This document shows, one piece after another, positions 16,431 through 23,338 of a stretch of DNA of 24,067 nucleotides. The stretch covers positions 1 through 24,067 of the IMG/VR virus record IMGVR_UViG_3300024967_000008; one strand, given 5' to 3'. The position numbers were made by a program, and so were the translations under genes. The stretch is from a virus. The notes beneath the pieces were generated by a model that was given only the letters and a program-made list of their open reading frames with translations, searched no databases and was not told where the DNA came from. Numbering within the stretch: the first letter of the stretch is position 1; each line of letters starts with the position of its first letter.

Positions 16431-16793
16431 TTATTTATCCGCGATATGATTGCCAAATTTGTCTAGGTTTAATGCTTCGTACTGTGTCTGGTTAAAGCGT
16501 CCACGGCTCATGCGGAAGCGTTCCAGCAATTCGCCACCGGCTTGCATGATTTTCTTTTTCCAGCCATCTTCGGTTACGTCCTTCACCTTCATCAGAAAGC
16601 CCCATGTGCCGGATAGATTCAGGTTATAGATATGCACCACGCCGCCATGCAGGTCGCAGTTGCACGCCCATTGATGATCTGGGTAGATACTTTGCAGATA
16701 TTCGGCAACGTTCTTAGCCACCTCGTTTTCACGCTTAATCTGCAGCGCCTTGTCTGCTGCGGTCATATCGGTGCTTAAAATGATGTTGCTCAT
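16431..16793 (-). CDS. Conserved small phage protein upstream of portal
   Basis: This 120-aa protein starts MSNIILSTDMTAADKALQIK with GAGG nine bases upstream. After a helical N-terminus it has a beta-rich centre, HQWACNCDLHGGVVHIYNLN, with two Cys and two His that could bind a metal, though the spacing does not match a standard zinc finger. Then come GTWGFLMKVKDV and a helical end with RMSRGRFNQTQYEAL. No function is recognised. Its stop is two bases before the portal ATG, so the two are surely in one unit. Confidence 0.75.
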   Translation of the reverse strand: MSNIILSTDMTAADKALQIKRENEVAKNVAEYLQSIYPDHQWACNCDLHGGVVHIYNLNLSGTWGFLMKVKDVTEDGWKKKIMQAGGELLERFRMSRGRFNQTQYEALNLDKFGNHIADK

Positions 16794-16796
16794 GTA

Positions 16797-16937
16797 CTAA
16801 TCCTCGTCCGGCTCGGTTTCAGCACGTAGCAGGTCTTGCTTCTGCTGGTCGCTTAACCATAAATATTCTTGTCTGCTGTAATACTGGCGAATGCACTCCG
16901 GCAAAGCCTCGTAGTCATCATTCGTTAATTGGGGCAT
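16797..16937 (-). CDS. Very small phage protein (46 aa), overlapping start
   Basis: I place the start at MPQLTNDDYEALPECIRQYY. The frame is open 25 codons further upstream, but that part lies wholly inside the neighbouring 57-codon gene and reads like a shadow. The protein holds YSRQEYLWLSDQQKQDLLRA and ends TEPDED. From memory, short phage proteins with a similar EALPE...EYLWLSD pattern exist. There is no good ribosome site, and the gene overlaps the previous one by 20 bases, so it probably relies on coupling. The stop is three bases before the next ATG. Function unknown. Confidence 0.6.
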   Translation of the reverse strand: MPQLTNDDYEALPECIRQYYSRQEYLWLSDQQKQDLLRAETEPDED

Positions 16938-17091
16938 TGATCGGCTGTTGTGAAGGTTGACGGCGAGTGCCAGGCTCATAGAACACTCGACCATTGCCAA
17001 ATACATAGTCAATCTTGACTTCCGGTGTCGGGTCAGCCTGCTTCACTTCGGCACTCCATAAACGGGTGCGGTGTACTGGTGCTTGTGGCAT
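16918..17091 (-). CDS. Small phage protein of 57 codons
   Basis: This gene is short and easily missed. The ATG lies three bases after the stop of the preceding gene, with an AAGGAG ribosome site overlapping that stop. The product begins MPQAPVHRTRLWSAEVKQAD, continues with EVKIDYVFGNGRVFYEPGTR and ends INAPINE. The sequence is balanced, with a plausible beta-hairpin (KIDYVFGNGRVFYEP) and a Pro/Gln-rich end, so it looks like real coding sequence. No family is recognised. It overlaps the next small gene by 20 bases. Confidence 0.65.
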   Translation of the reverse strand: MPQAPVHRTRLWSAEVKQADPTPEVKIDYVFGNGRVFYEPGTRRQPSQQPINAPINE

Positions 17092-17094
17092 GAT

Positions 17095-17298
17095 TTACTC
17101 CTTCGGCTCATTCAGTGGCGCATACCATTCAATCCAAGCGTCAGATTCACGCATTCCATATTCCATACCTTGAGGGCAAAACTTGGCTGCATCACGCTCA
17201 CATACGGTTTTACGAATTGGATCAGCCTGCATAATGCGATTGCCATGCGTTACCCAAGGCAACACTGGTGAATTTGCTGGTACTTCTTGAATGTGCAT
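17095..17298 (-). CDS. Small phage protein, unknown function
   Basis: This 67-aa protein starts at MHIQEVPANSPVLPWVTHGN, preceded by GAAGGAAA. The frame is open 18 codons further up, but that extension would run through a terminator stem, so I reject it. It contains KTVCERDAAKFCPQGMEYG, with two Cys nine residues apart, and ends IEWYAPLNEPKE. No family is recognised. It heads a run of four small tightly packed genes that leads into the portal. Confidence 0.68.
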   Translation of the reverse strand: MHIQEVPANSPVLPWVTHGNRIMQADPIRKTVCERDAAKFCPQGMEYGMRESDAWIEWYAPLNEPKE

Positions 17299-17316
17299 TG
17301 CGTTTCCTTCGGGCAT

Positions 17317-17343
17317 AAAAAAAGCCCACGTCTTAGGTGGGCT
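17317..17343 (-). terminator. Intrinsic terminator after the tRNA-like element
   Basis: On the minus strand AGCCCAC pairs with GTGGGCT around a 7-base loop and runs into a stretch of seven T. It lies 43 bases after the tRNA-like element and 18 bases before the next start codon. The T-run is followed by ATGCCC, as in the terminator at 23298. Confidence 0.85.
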
Positions 17344-17385
17344 AAATTGCATAAGTCTTTTAGCAGGTGTTGTATCTATAAATAG

Positions 17386-17464
17386 TGGCGTGAAGGGATT
17401 TCGACTTTGTACCCCTGACCTCTGATAACTGGTATCAGTATTCTATGCTCTGAACTATCGCGCC
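17386..17464 (-). tRNA. Degenerate tRNA-like element with enlarged T-loop
   Basis: The minus strand folds as a cloverleaf of 79 bases. The acceptor is GGCGCGA with TCACGCC (six of seven pairs, one C-A mismatch), discriminator A. The D stem is GTTC with GAAT, the anticodon stem CTGAT with ATCAG (perfect). There is a 5-base variable loop, and a T stem AGGGG with TCCCT. The T-loop is 13 bases, matching TTCGAAA with ACAAAG inserted after the first T. The anticodon loop ACCAGTT has C instead of T at position 33, and its nominal anticodon is CAG (Leu) although there is no long variable arm. The D-loop lacks the usual GG pair. CCA is not encoded. It may be a decayed or specialised phage tRNA; aminoacylation is doubtful. 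Confidence 0.6.
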
Positions 17465-17492
17465 ATTTTCCTGCTATCGCTTGCAAAACTGT

Positions 17493-17513
17493 ATGTTCAC
17501 GTTTCGTGAACAT
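17493..17513. promoter_or_regulatory. Perfect 9-base inverted repeat after terminase gene
   Basis: ATGTTCACG and CGTGAACAT are exact inverted copies separated by TTT. The element lies 16 bases after the stop of the large terminase gene. The T-run that should follow on the minus strand is short (ACAGTTTTGC). It may be a weak terminator, an RNA processing site, or a protein-binding operator. Confidence 0.45.
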
Positions 17514-17528
17514 TAATAAATGTTGAAC

Positions 17529-19160
17529 TTACATACCATCTGCATAAGTTTCCGGCTCAAGTAACTTGTCATCAATCAATATTGGCGCTCTGGCTTCCAT
17601 ATCGTAAATCCTGCTTACGCAATCAATAAGGTCATCATGCAGCACAAACGGATAAGCTAAGAATTGTGTAACAAAATTCAAAGTCAGGTTATATACCTTG
17701 CCGGTATGGTCGCAACGTCTAATTGGTTGCAGTATCAGGTGACTATTGCCATCCTTTTTGAACTTGGCTTGCGTTGCTGTCAGTTCTTTCGTCTGTGCAA
17801 TCAGGAAGAAGCGACCATTCCTAAAGTCTGGTTCTAAGCGCTGTATGCGGTCAAACTTGGAATTGTTGCCGTCACTCGTCCAGGCTAATTCTTTAATGGT
17901 GAAAGCGTCTTGGTCACGTTCCATCTGACTTTCAAAGTGTTCTAGGTCACTGCGCATACCATAGCGCTCATAACCTACAAATACGCCCTGAATACCTTTT
18001 TGTGCCATCCATGTGCGGCGTAAGGTACGAATAGCTACCCATCTTTCCGCTAAACTCATTTTGTGGTGATAGCCGTCTAACAGGTACTTGTTACCCTGTG
18101 CGTCAACACCAATCACCGCAATCGCAGTGCTATCACTGGTTTTCTTCTTGCTTGAAGCCGGATCAACCATGATGTAGATATTCAGCGTTTTCGGTCTTAC
18201 TTCTGCAAAGTACAGGTAATCTTTCCTGAACATTGCTTGATCACCGGCTAACGGGTTCTGCAGCATTTGCGTTGAAATGGTAGCAATACCCTGTTTCAGT
18301 TTTTTCTCTGCCCACGCTTTCGGTGTCAGGAATACCGGTTCACCGTCCGGCGTACCGTCCTTGGTTGCCGGATAAATCCTTGGTATCAATGCCTGCCGGT
18401 CTAGTATGCTTTGGTAAGTATCACCAAAACTGTAGCGCGTTCCGATATGCCATGAACGGCCTGGGCTTCCATCTGCTTGCGCTGCCCCCAGGTTATCCGA
18501 CAATTCCCATGCTTCGGTAGTCTTGAATACCTGTTCCGGTGTCGTTACTGATTCGCGTGTCACCACGTCATCATAAACACGTAGCATAAAGTGCGCTGAT
18601 GTAGGCTGACCATCGACCAAGCCCCATGCTTCCAGTGTAGCTTCCTTCGGGTTGGTGTCGCGCTTCACCACTAAGCCGGTATCATCTGACCATCTAGGCG
18701 CTTCGCCTTTAGGGTTCTGCCAGAATATGTCAGAAAACAGGCTTTTTAAATCCTGATTGCCTTCCAGTTCAATCTTGACTTGACGCAGGAACTTAATCGA
18801 AATGCGCCGTGTATGACTGAATAAGCCTATCGTGATTTCTTTATTCAGTATGATTTCCTGAATAATCCCTGCAAACGTGATAATGGTTGACTTGTAATGC
18901 TCACGCGCCCATAAGTCCAAGTAACCATCTGGGTTCGCTTCCACCTCGCGGCAACGTGCCAGTAACCACGGCTTGAATGCGTCCTTGCGGTGTAATACCT
19001 TGCAAAGCAGGTAAAAGCGGTCATTGGCGCATAGCCAACGTCTGCCAGCAATGCCATACTTGCCTTCAATCCACTTGTAAGCGTTGTTTAACTTGTCCAG
19101 CGGTAGTGCATGAATCGCTTGCCTGTATTTGTCATCAAGCCCTATTTGCGAATCTTGCAT
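17529..19160 (-). CDS. terL: Terminase large subunit (DNA packaging ATPase/nuclease)
   Basis: This 543-aa protein drives DNA into the prohead and cuts it. I start at ATG, MQDSQIGLDDKYRQAI; a TTG six codons earlier is also possible. The ATPase half has a degenerate Walker A, LWAREHYKSTIITFA (83-97), that keeps Lys-Ser-Thr but lacks the usual glycines. A Walker B-like RVYDDVVTRES follows (194-204). The nuclease half has the RNase H-like acidic set: MVDPASSKKKTSDSTAIAVI (331-350, with Asp333), VGYERYGM (with Glu398) and VLHDDLIDCVSR (with Asp509/Asp510). These positions and the length fit a complete enzyme. The start overlaps the end of the 107-aa gene. The matching small subunit is four genes upstream rather than adjacent. 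Confidence 0.95.
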   Translation of the reverse strand: MQDSQIGLDDKYRQAIHALPLDKLNNAYKWIEGKYGIAGRRWLCANDRFYLLCKVLHRKDAFKPWLLARCREVEANPDGYLDLWAREHYKSTIITFAGIIQEIILNKEITIGLFSHTRRISIKFLRQVKIELEGNQDLKSLFSDIFWQNPKGEAPRWSDDTGLVVKRDTNPKEATLEAWGLVDGQPTSAHFMLRVYDDVVTRESVTTPEQVFKTTEAWELSDNLGAAQADGSPGRSWHIGTRYSFGDTYQSILDRQALIPRIYPATKDGTPDGEPVFLTPKAWAEKKLKQGIATISTQMLQNPLAGDQAMFRKDYLYFAEVRPKTLNIYIMVDPASSKKKTSDSTAIAVIGVDAQGNKYLLDGYHHKMSLAERWVAIRTLRRTWMAQKGIQGVFVGYERYGMRSDLEHFESQMERDQDAFTIKELAWTSDGNNSKFDRIQRLEPDFRNGRFFLIAQTKELTATQAKFKKDGNSHLILQPIRRCDHTGKVYNLTLNFVTQFLAYPFVLHDDLIDCVSRIYDMEARAPILIDDKLLEPETYADGM

Positions 19161-19465
19161 ATCAGGTCTTTTTCCCAATACCCCTGCTTGCCATCACCGG
19201 CATTGGCACTGATCTTGGCCTTATACTTTGCATTCTCGGTCAAGGTCATGGTGTCCAGCAAAGTGGTACGGTACAAGCCATCACTGCCGGTTACATAGGT
19301 CATGGTCTTTGGAAAGGTATCGCCTGCCACCGCAATGCCTGCACTGTCAACCAGAGTTACGGTAACGCTTGCGTCATTCACATTTGCACCGGTCGTTTCA
19401 TTGGTGAGGTCTGATAGTTCCAGCACCATATCATTGCCTTTGTATAAAACGGCGACTTCACTCAT
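19142..19465 (-). CDS. Small beta-rich phage structural protein
   Basis: This 107-aa protein starts MSEVAVLYKGNDMVLELSDL. It has the alternating pattern of an Ig-like beta sandwich: NDASVTVTLVDSAGIAVAGD and then YVTGSDGLYRTTLLDTMTL. It ends WEKDLICKIRK. I recall similar short proteins next to fibre genes in other phages, but I do not name the family. The ATG overlaps the stop of the 763-aa repeat gene as ATGA, with AAGGAAA upstream, and the end overlaps the terminase start. It may attach to or cap the fibre-like protein before it. That is inference. Confidence 0.75.
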   Translation of the reverse strand: MSEVAVLYKGNDMVLELSDLTNETTGANVNDASVTVTLVDSAGIAVAGDTFPKTMTYVTGSDGLYRTTLLDTMTLTENAKYKAKISANAGDGKQGYWEKDLICKIRK

Positions 19466-21753
19466 GATGTAAATTTCCTTGTCGTTGGTGAGCGCGACCT
19501 TAATGCGGCGTTGATGCTCGGTTGTCCTTGTATGGCTGGCAGTGCGTTAAACTCAACATGATCAACAGCGGTTTTTAACAATATCTTGCCAAGCAGCATT
19601 TCTACTGGCGCGGCAGCGCTAAATCCACCACCAATGACACCAGATGATCCTTGTGATGCAAATATAGAATTTGCAACGGATTTTGCGTAAACGTCTGCCG
19701 CCGCAATCGCGGCACTGGCTGCAATCGCAGCGCTGGTGCTGATGGCACTGGCGCTTGCGGCTGATGAAGATTGGCTGGCTGCGACCGCATTAAATATGGC
19801 GCGGCCTGAACCGTTTGCGGTACTTGTAGCACTACTATCGCCGGTGGTTTGTTTGACCGCAACGCCGGTTGCTACCGCTGCCGCTGTACCAGTGGCATTC
19901 GCAATAGCGGCATAAGAGCCATTCGGAACGCTGTCTGCACTTGAAGAACCGGATGCTTGAGCGGTGGCGGCACTGATGCTGGCACTTGCCACGCTATCTG
20001 CCGCACTACCGGCGCTGGTAGACACGCCATCGAACAATGCTTTGCCTGTGGCGCTAACCGCCGCTACGCCGCTTGCTGCCGCGATTCCAGTCACACCACT
20101 GCTGGTAACGCCACTAACAGTGCTTGTTCCGGATGCGCTGCCGACCATATCTTTCAAAGCGTTAGATACAGACAGTGCGCTACCAATTCCGGCGGCACTG
20201 GCCTGCGCTGGCAATAATGCCGTGCTGATAGCGGCTGCATTGACTGTGCCGCTACTTTCTGCGACCGCTTTAACATCAACACGGGCTATCACGGCATCGG
20301 TAGCCACACCATTGGCAGCGCCTACGCTGTTACTTACTGCACTACTACCGGCATCGGCGGTTGATACACTCGCACTTGCACCAACGCCAGGCTTTGCAGC
20401 CGTACCGCTTGCGGCGGCGGTTGCTGATCCACTGGCTGATGCAATGGCTGTACCGGCTGTGCTGTTGCCAACACCGGAAACAGCGGCTGCACCTGATGCG
20501 GCGGCTATGGCATTGGCAATACTGGTGCTAGTGGTTGCGGCGGTAGATACGCCAGCGCTACTTGCGACACCATTAAACAATGTTCTTGCAATCACATTGT
20601 CGCTTGCCACACCGGAGCTATTCGCCGCAGCATTGATCAGCGCATTGCCGACCACGCTTGATGCGGCAACGCCTGCGCCATCAGCCACGCTATTTGCAAA
20701 CGATTTGCCTACCACACCACTAGCGGCAACACCACTAGCTGCGCCAACAACATTGAACAACGCCGCTCCGGTAGCCTGCACACTTGATGTGCCACTGGCT
20801 GCAGCAATATTTTCAACGATGCTATAACTACCGGTCGCGCTTGCCGTTGACGTACCGACACCTGACCCAATCCCTTTGTATGGATTTTGCCGGATAACTT
20901 CCGCTACCAGTTGCGTTAAACGTGCATTGGATGGCGTTTTCCGCACCACCTCGGCTACCAGTTGCGTTAAACGTGCATTGGTGACGGGAGAAAGTCCGGT
21001 CACGGTTGCCGCAGCGGATGCTGACGCAACAGATAGCGCCAGGGATTTGCCGGTTGCGGTGGCAGTCACAGAGCCGGAAGATGATCCGCTGGCAGATGAT
21101 GTGATCTTGGTTTCAAACTCAACAATCATTGCACCGAAAGCGGTGGCAGAGGTGCTCCCCCAGGTTACTGTTGTACCAGTAAACCCACTGTTACGGGTCG
21201 CATACTCCATGCTGGTTGTAGGCGTAGAATATTGCGCCCCCGTGAAGTCTATCTGTTCCGTCCAGCCAGATGGCTCGGTTAGACTGGCACTGGTTGCTGC
21301 ATTCCCAACCAAAGCAATGGTTGGATTATCGGTTTCTACTGCCGCATCAAACACCACGCTTGGGGTTGTTGATGCTGACTGATTTGCAGATACTTTAAAC
21401 TGCTTGATGGCACTTGTACCAGTAAACGGCATACCAGAGATGCGTAACACAGCCACCACTGCACCCGTTGCGGAATCGCCGGTGCAATCAAAGGTGCAAG
21501 TCTGACTGACTGCGCTGGCTAAACTATTGGCAACAAATACATACAGGGTGTCTGCGCTGCCGTTTTTGGCTACACTGCCAACCTTTGTGAACGTGATCCC
21601 GTTGCTATTCGATACCGATCCTGCGGCAACCGTACCGGAAGCGACCACCAGAACCACCAACAAATCATTGGCTACAGGAGTGAATGACCCCGTAGCATAA
21701 GATGAAGTGTTACTGGTGCTTGCCGTAACAATGGCATGGGTACAGGTCGCCAT
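19462..21753 (-). CDS. Ala/Ser/Gly-rich repetitive fibre-like virion protein
   Basis: This 763-aa protein starts MATCTHAIVTASTSNTSSYA with AAAGGGG upstream. Residues 1-215 form a beta-rich domain with two Cys near 85-90 (QTCTFDCTGD), ending AFGAMIVEFE. A tandem 17-residue repeat, ARLTQLVAEVVRK and ARLTQLVAEVIRQ, lies at about 258-291. Residues about 295-715 are low-complexity Ala/Ser/Gly/Val repeats of about 20-25 residues with a loose pattern ATGxAxFNxVxAASG. The end (720-763) is a normal mixed domain with EMLLGKILLKTAVDHVEF. The repeats suggest a long rod or fibre. Such sequence also yields long false frames on the other strand. A fibre or whisker role is likely but not proven. Confidence 0.82.
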   Translation of the reverse strand: MATCTHAIVTASTSNTSSYATGSFTPVANDLLVVLVVASGTVAAGSVSNSNGITFTKVGSVAKNGSADTLYVFVANSLASAVSQTCTFDCTGDSATGAVVAVLRISGMPFTGTSAIKQFKVSANQSASTTPSVVFDAAVETDNPTIALVGNAATSASLTEPSGWTEQIDFTGAQYSTPTTSMEYATRNSGFTGTTVTWGSTSATAFGAMIVEFETKITSSASGSSSGSVTATATGKSLALSVASASAAATVTGLSPVTNARLTQLVAEVVRKTPSNARLTQLVAEVIRQNPYKGIGSGVGTSTASATGSYSIVENIAAASGTSSVQATGAALFNVVGAASGVAASGVVGKSFANSVADGAGVAASSVVGNALINAAANSSGVASDNVIARTLFNGVASSAGVSTAATTSTSIANAIAAASGAAAVSGVGNSTAGTAIASASGSATAAASGTAAKPGVGASASVSTADAGSSAVSNSVGAANGVATDAVIARVDVKAVAESSGTVNAAAISTALLPAQASAAGIGSALSVSNALKDMVGSASGTSTVSGVTSSGVTGIAAASGVAAVSATGKALFDGVSTSAGSAADSVASASISAATAQASGSSSADSVPNGSYAAIANATGTAAAVATGVAVKQTTGDSSATSTANGSGRAIFNAVAASQSSSAASASAISTSAAIAASAAIAAADVYAKSVANSIFASQGSSGVIGGGFSAAAPVEMLLGKILLKTAVDHVEFNALPAIQGQPSINAALRSRSPTTRKFTS
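20880..20981 (-). repeat. 51-base tandem duplication inside the repeat protein gene
   Basis: Two copies with a period of 51 bases (17 codons) lie head to tail. A core of 28 bases is identical (20903-20930 and 20954-20981), and the rest differs by scattered changes. In protein the units read ARLTQLVAEVVRKTPSN and ARLTQLVAEVIRQNPYK. It keeps the frame and separates the N-terminal domain from the Ala-rich rod. Confidence 0.85.
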
Positions 21754-21764
21754 TGCTTACCCCT

Positions 21765-22787
21765 TTAAGTGGACACATCAACCCCTGCCTCAATCGCATT
21801 GACTGTTGTTTCAGTCCAGGCAGTAGAGGTGTTGGGGTCTAGTTCATATACGTGACTAGCAAGGTTGTAACCACTGGATAAATTAAGTTCAGCCCCTAAA
21901 GAATAGGTCGCACCGGATTTAACGACCGGCTTCACTCCCCTAGTATCAGATCCGTCTTTTCTGGCGCACGCATGAACAACCACCCCTTTAACCACGCCGC
22001 CAACTACGGATATGTTACCCAGGTTCACAGTTTCCCGTGCATTCAAGGTGGCGCTGTAAGCATAATCGGTATCGCCATTCTGGGCTGCTTCATCAATCAC
22101 CGCATAATGCGATGTGCCGGTTGATAGCGTAAAACTTGAGTTTGTACCATCAGCATTCGGAAACACCGATTCAATAACCACATCACCAAGAAAGTCGTTG
22201 TTGACAGAGCCGGATGAATCACAAACATAGAAATCATCAATGGCAGTCATTGCCCCACCAGAGTTTTCGATCGTAGCGCAAATGCCCACAGCATTTGCAT
22301 AAGCGTTTGCTGAATTTTGCGTGTCAACACCTGACCCAGACAATATTGTCACATCATTCACCCTGACTTCATAACTGCCGGTGCTGTTGTTGATGGTGGC
22401 CTTGAACTCAACAAACGCATAATCTGATGGGCTAAACACATTGTCAGCAGACACGGCAAGCTGCGTACCATCGCCTCTAGTAACGGCAATCGAGCCATTC
22501 CCCCCGTGACGTAGATAGATTTGCTTAGTGCTACCATCGTATAAAGTTAAAAATCCATCTGCTGTCGTGTTTGCGAACGATGAATTTGATCGTTTAATTG
22601 CCATGCCAACAATAAGCGTTGCAGCGTTTACACCTAAAGATTTGATGGTCTGTAAGTGAAAATAATAATATGCACCGCTCCCACTTCTCGCGGCGGCGAT
22701 TGAAGTGGGAGCATTGCCAGAAGTCCATTTTTTAAAAACATCGCCTAGCACATAGTGGTCGAAGCCATCACAAAACAATAAAGACAT
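21765..22787 (-). CDS. LamG/lectin-like phage fibre-associated protein
   Basis: This 340-aa protein starts MSLLFCDGFDHYVLGDVFKK with AGAGG upstream. The N-terminal 200 residues look like a concanavalin A/LamG-type jelly roll. The opening CDGFDHY and KKWTSG fit the usual first strand, followed by AYYYFHLQTIKSL, FVEFKATINNSTGSYEVRVN (a very typical LamG strand pair) and AIDDFYVCDSSGS near 185-197. The last 140 residues are a second beta-rich domain with TGTSHYAVIDEAAQNGDTDY. No catalytic site is seen. Such proteins bind sugars or add to fibres. Here it lies between two other structural genes. A host-binding or decoration role is inferred from fold pattern. Confidence 0.8.
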   Translation of the reverse strand: MSLLFCDGFDHYVLGDVFKKWTSGNAPTSIAAARSGSGAYYYFHLQTIKSLGVNAATLIVGMAIKRSNSSFANTTADGFLTLYDGSTKQIYLRHGGNGSIAVTRGDGTQLAVSADNVFSPSDYAFVEFKATINNSTGSYEVRVNDVTILSGSGVDTQNSANAYANAVGICATIENSGGAMTAIDDFYVCDSSGSVNNDFLGDVVIESVFPNADGTNSSFTLSTGTSHYAVIDEAAQNGDTDYAYSATLNARETVNLGNISVVGGVVKGVVVHACARKDGSDTRGVKPVVKSGATYSLGAELNLSSGYNLASHVYELDPNTSTAWTETTVNAIEAGVDVST

Positions 22788-22850
22788 AATTGCCGCCTCT
22801 CTATAGCTTCACAATGGATGAATGACCACCAACCACAGGAAGAACACTAA

Positions 22851-23279
22851 TTAATCTTCTGTGATAGTTGATGCGGTTGTCAGTTGTGGTGTAATGCCAT
22901 TGCCACACACAATGTTTGGTGTCACCGTGCCGGAATAAAGCAACACACCTGCGCCGGAAGATGCAACACCGACACCAAAGTGCGTTGCTGTACCAGAGCC
23001 GCCTGTGCCTGCAGGGAAACTAATCGCCGCAACCGGTGACACGCTGTTATTTGTGACCGTCCAGCCGCCGGTAGTACGTGCAACCGCTACACGGGCATAC
23101 GAGGTATATGCAATTTCATTGGTGGTCTGGTCGCCTGCTTCGCCTGGGTCAGAGGTATGCAATGACACATACAGATTGGTCGCCGGTGACGTGGCATCGT
23201 TTTCGGCTAAGTCTGCAATCGCGGTCGCGTTGAAAATCAGCTTCAACATGGAGTTTTCAAACGAGTTACTTTTACTCAT
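22851..23279 (-). CDS. Conserved phage structural protein, tail-fibre type
   Basis: This 142-aa protein starts MSKSNSFENSMLKLIFNATA with AAGGA upstream. It carries NLYVSLHTSDPGEAGDQTTN, then EIAYTSYARVAVARTTGGW and AISFPAGTGGSGTATHFGVG. From memory, this SLHT-DPG-...-TNE-Y-YARV pattern is frequent in small phage proteins annotated as tail fibre or head fibre. The sequence is beta-rich with no enzyme motif. It follows the small terminase gene after a terminator and leads the fibre-like gene group. Exact location in the virion is not known. Confidence 0.8.
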   Translation of the reverse strand: MSKSNSFENSMLKLIFNATAIADLAENDATSPATNLYVSLHTSDPGEAGDQTTNEIAYTSYARVAVARTTGGWTVTNNSVSPVAAISFPAGTGGSGTATHFGVGVASSGAGVLLYSGTVTPNIVCGNGITPQLTTASTITED

Positions 23280-23297
23280 GACAGTTCCTTCTGGGCA

Positions 23298-23322
23298 TAA
23301 AAAAGCCCCTCGGAAGGGGCTT
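23298..23322 (-). terminator. Intrinsic terminator after small terminase gene
   Basis: On the minus strand AAGCCCC pairs with GGGGCTT around a 6-base loop (TTCCGA) and continues to a run of six T. It starts 16 bases after the terS stop and ends 18 bases before the next ATG. The run is followed by ATGCCC, as in the terminator at 17317. Confidence 0.88.
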
Positions 23323-23338
23323 GTTGGTTAAGTGTGAT

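Noticed and set aside
17386-17464. Use of the tRNA-like element as a prophage attachment site
   Set aside because: No integrase or second copy of the sequence is present in the window, so there is no support.
19964-20827. Long plus-strand open frame of 287 codons
   Set aside because: It lies wholly inside the Ala/Ser/Gly repeat gene on the other strand, has the low-complexity composition expected from reading Ala-rich codons backwards, and lacks a clear ribosome site.
19462-23279. Diversity-generating retroelement variable gene among the fibre-like genes
   Set aside because: No reverse transcriptase, template repeat or C-type lectin ending was seen; the near-identical repeat at 20880 is an in-frame tandem copy.
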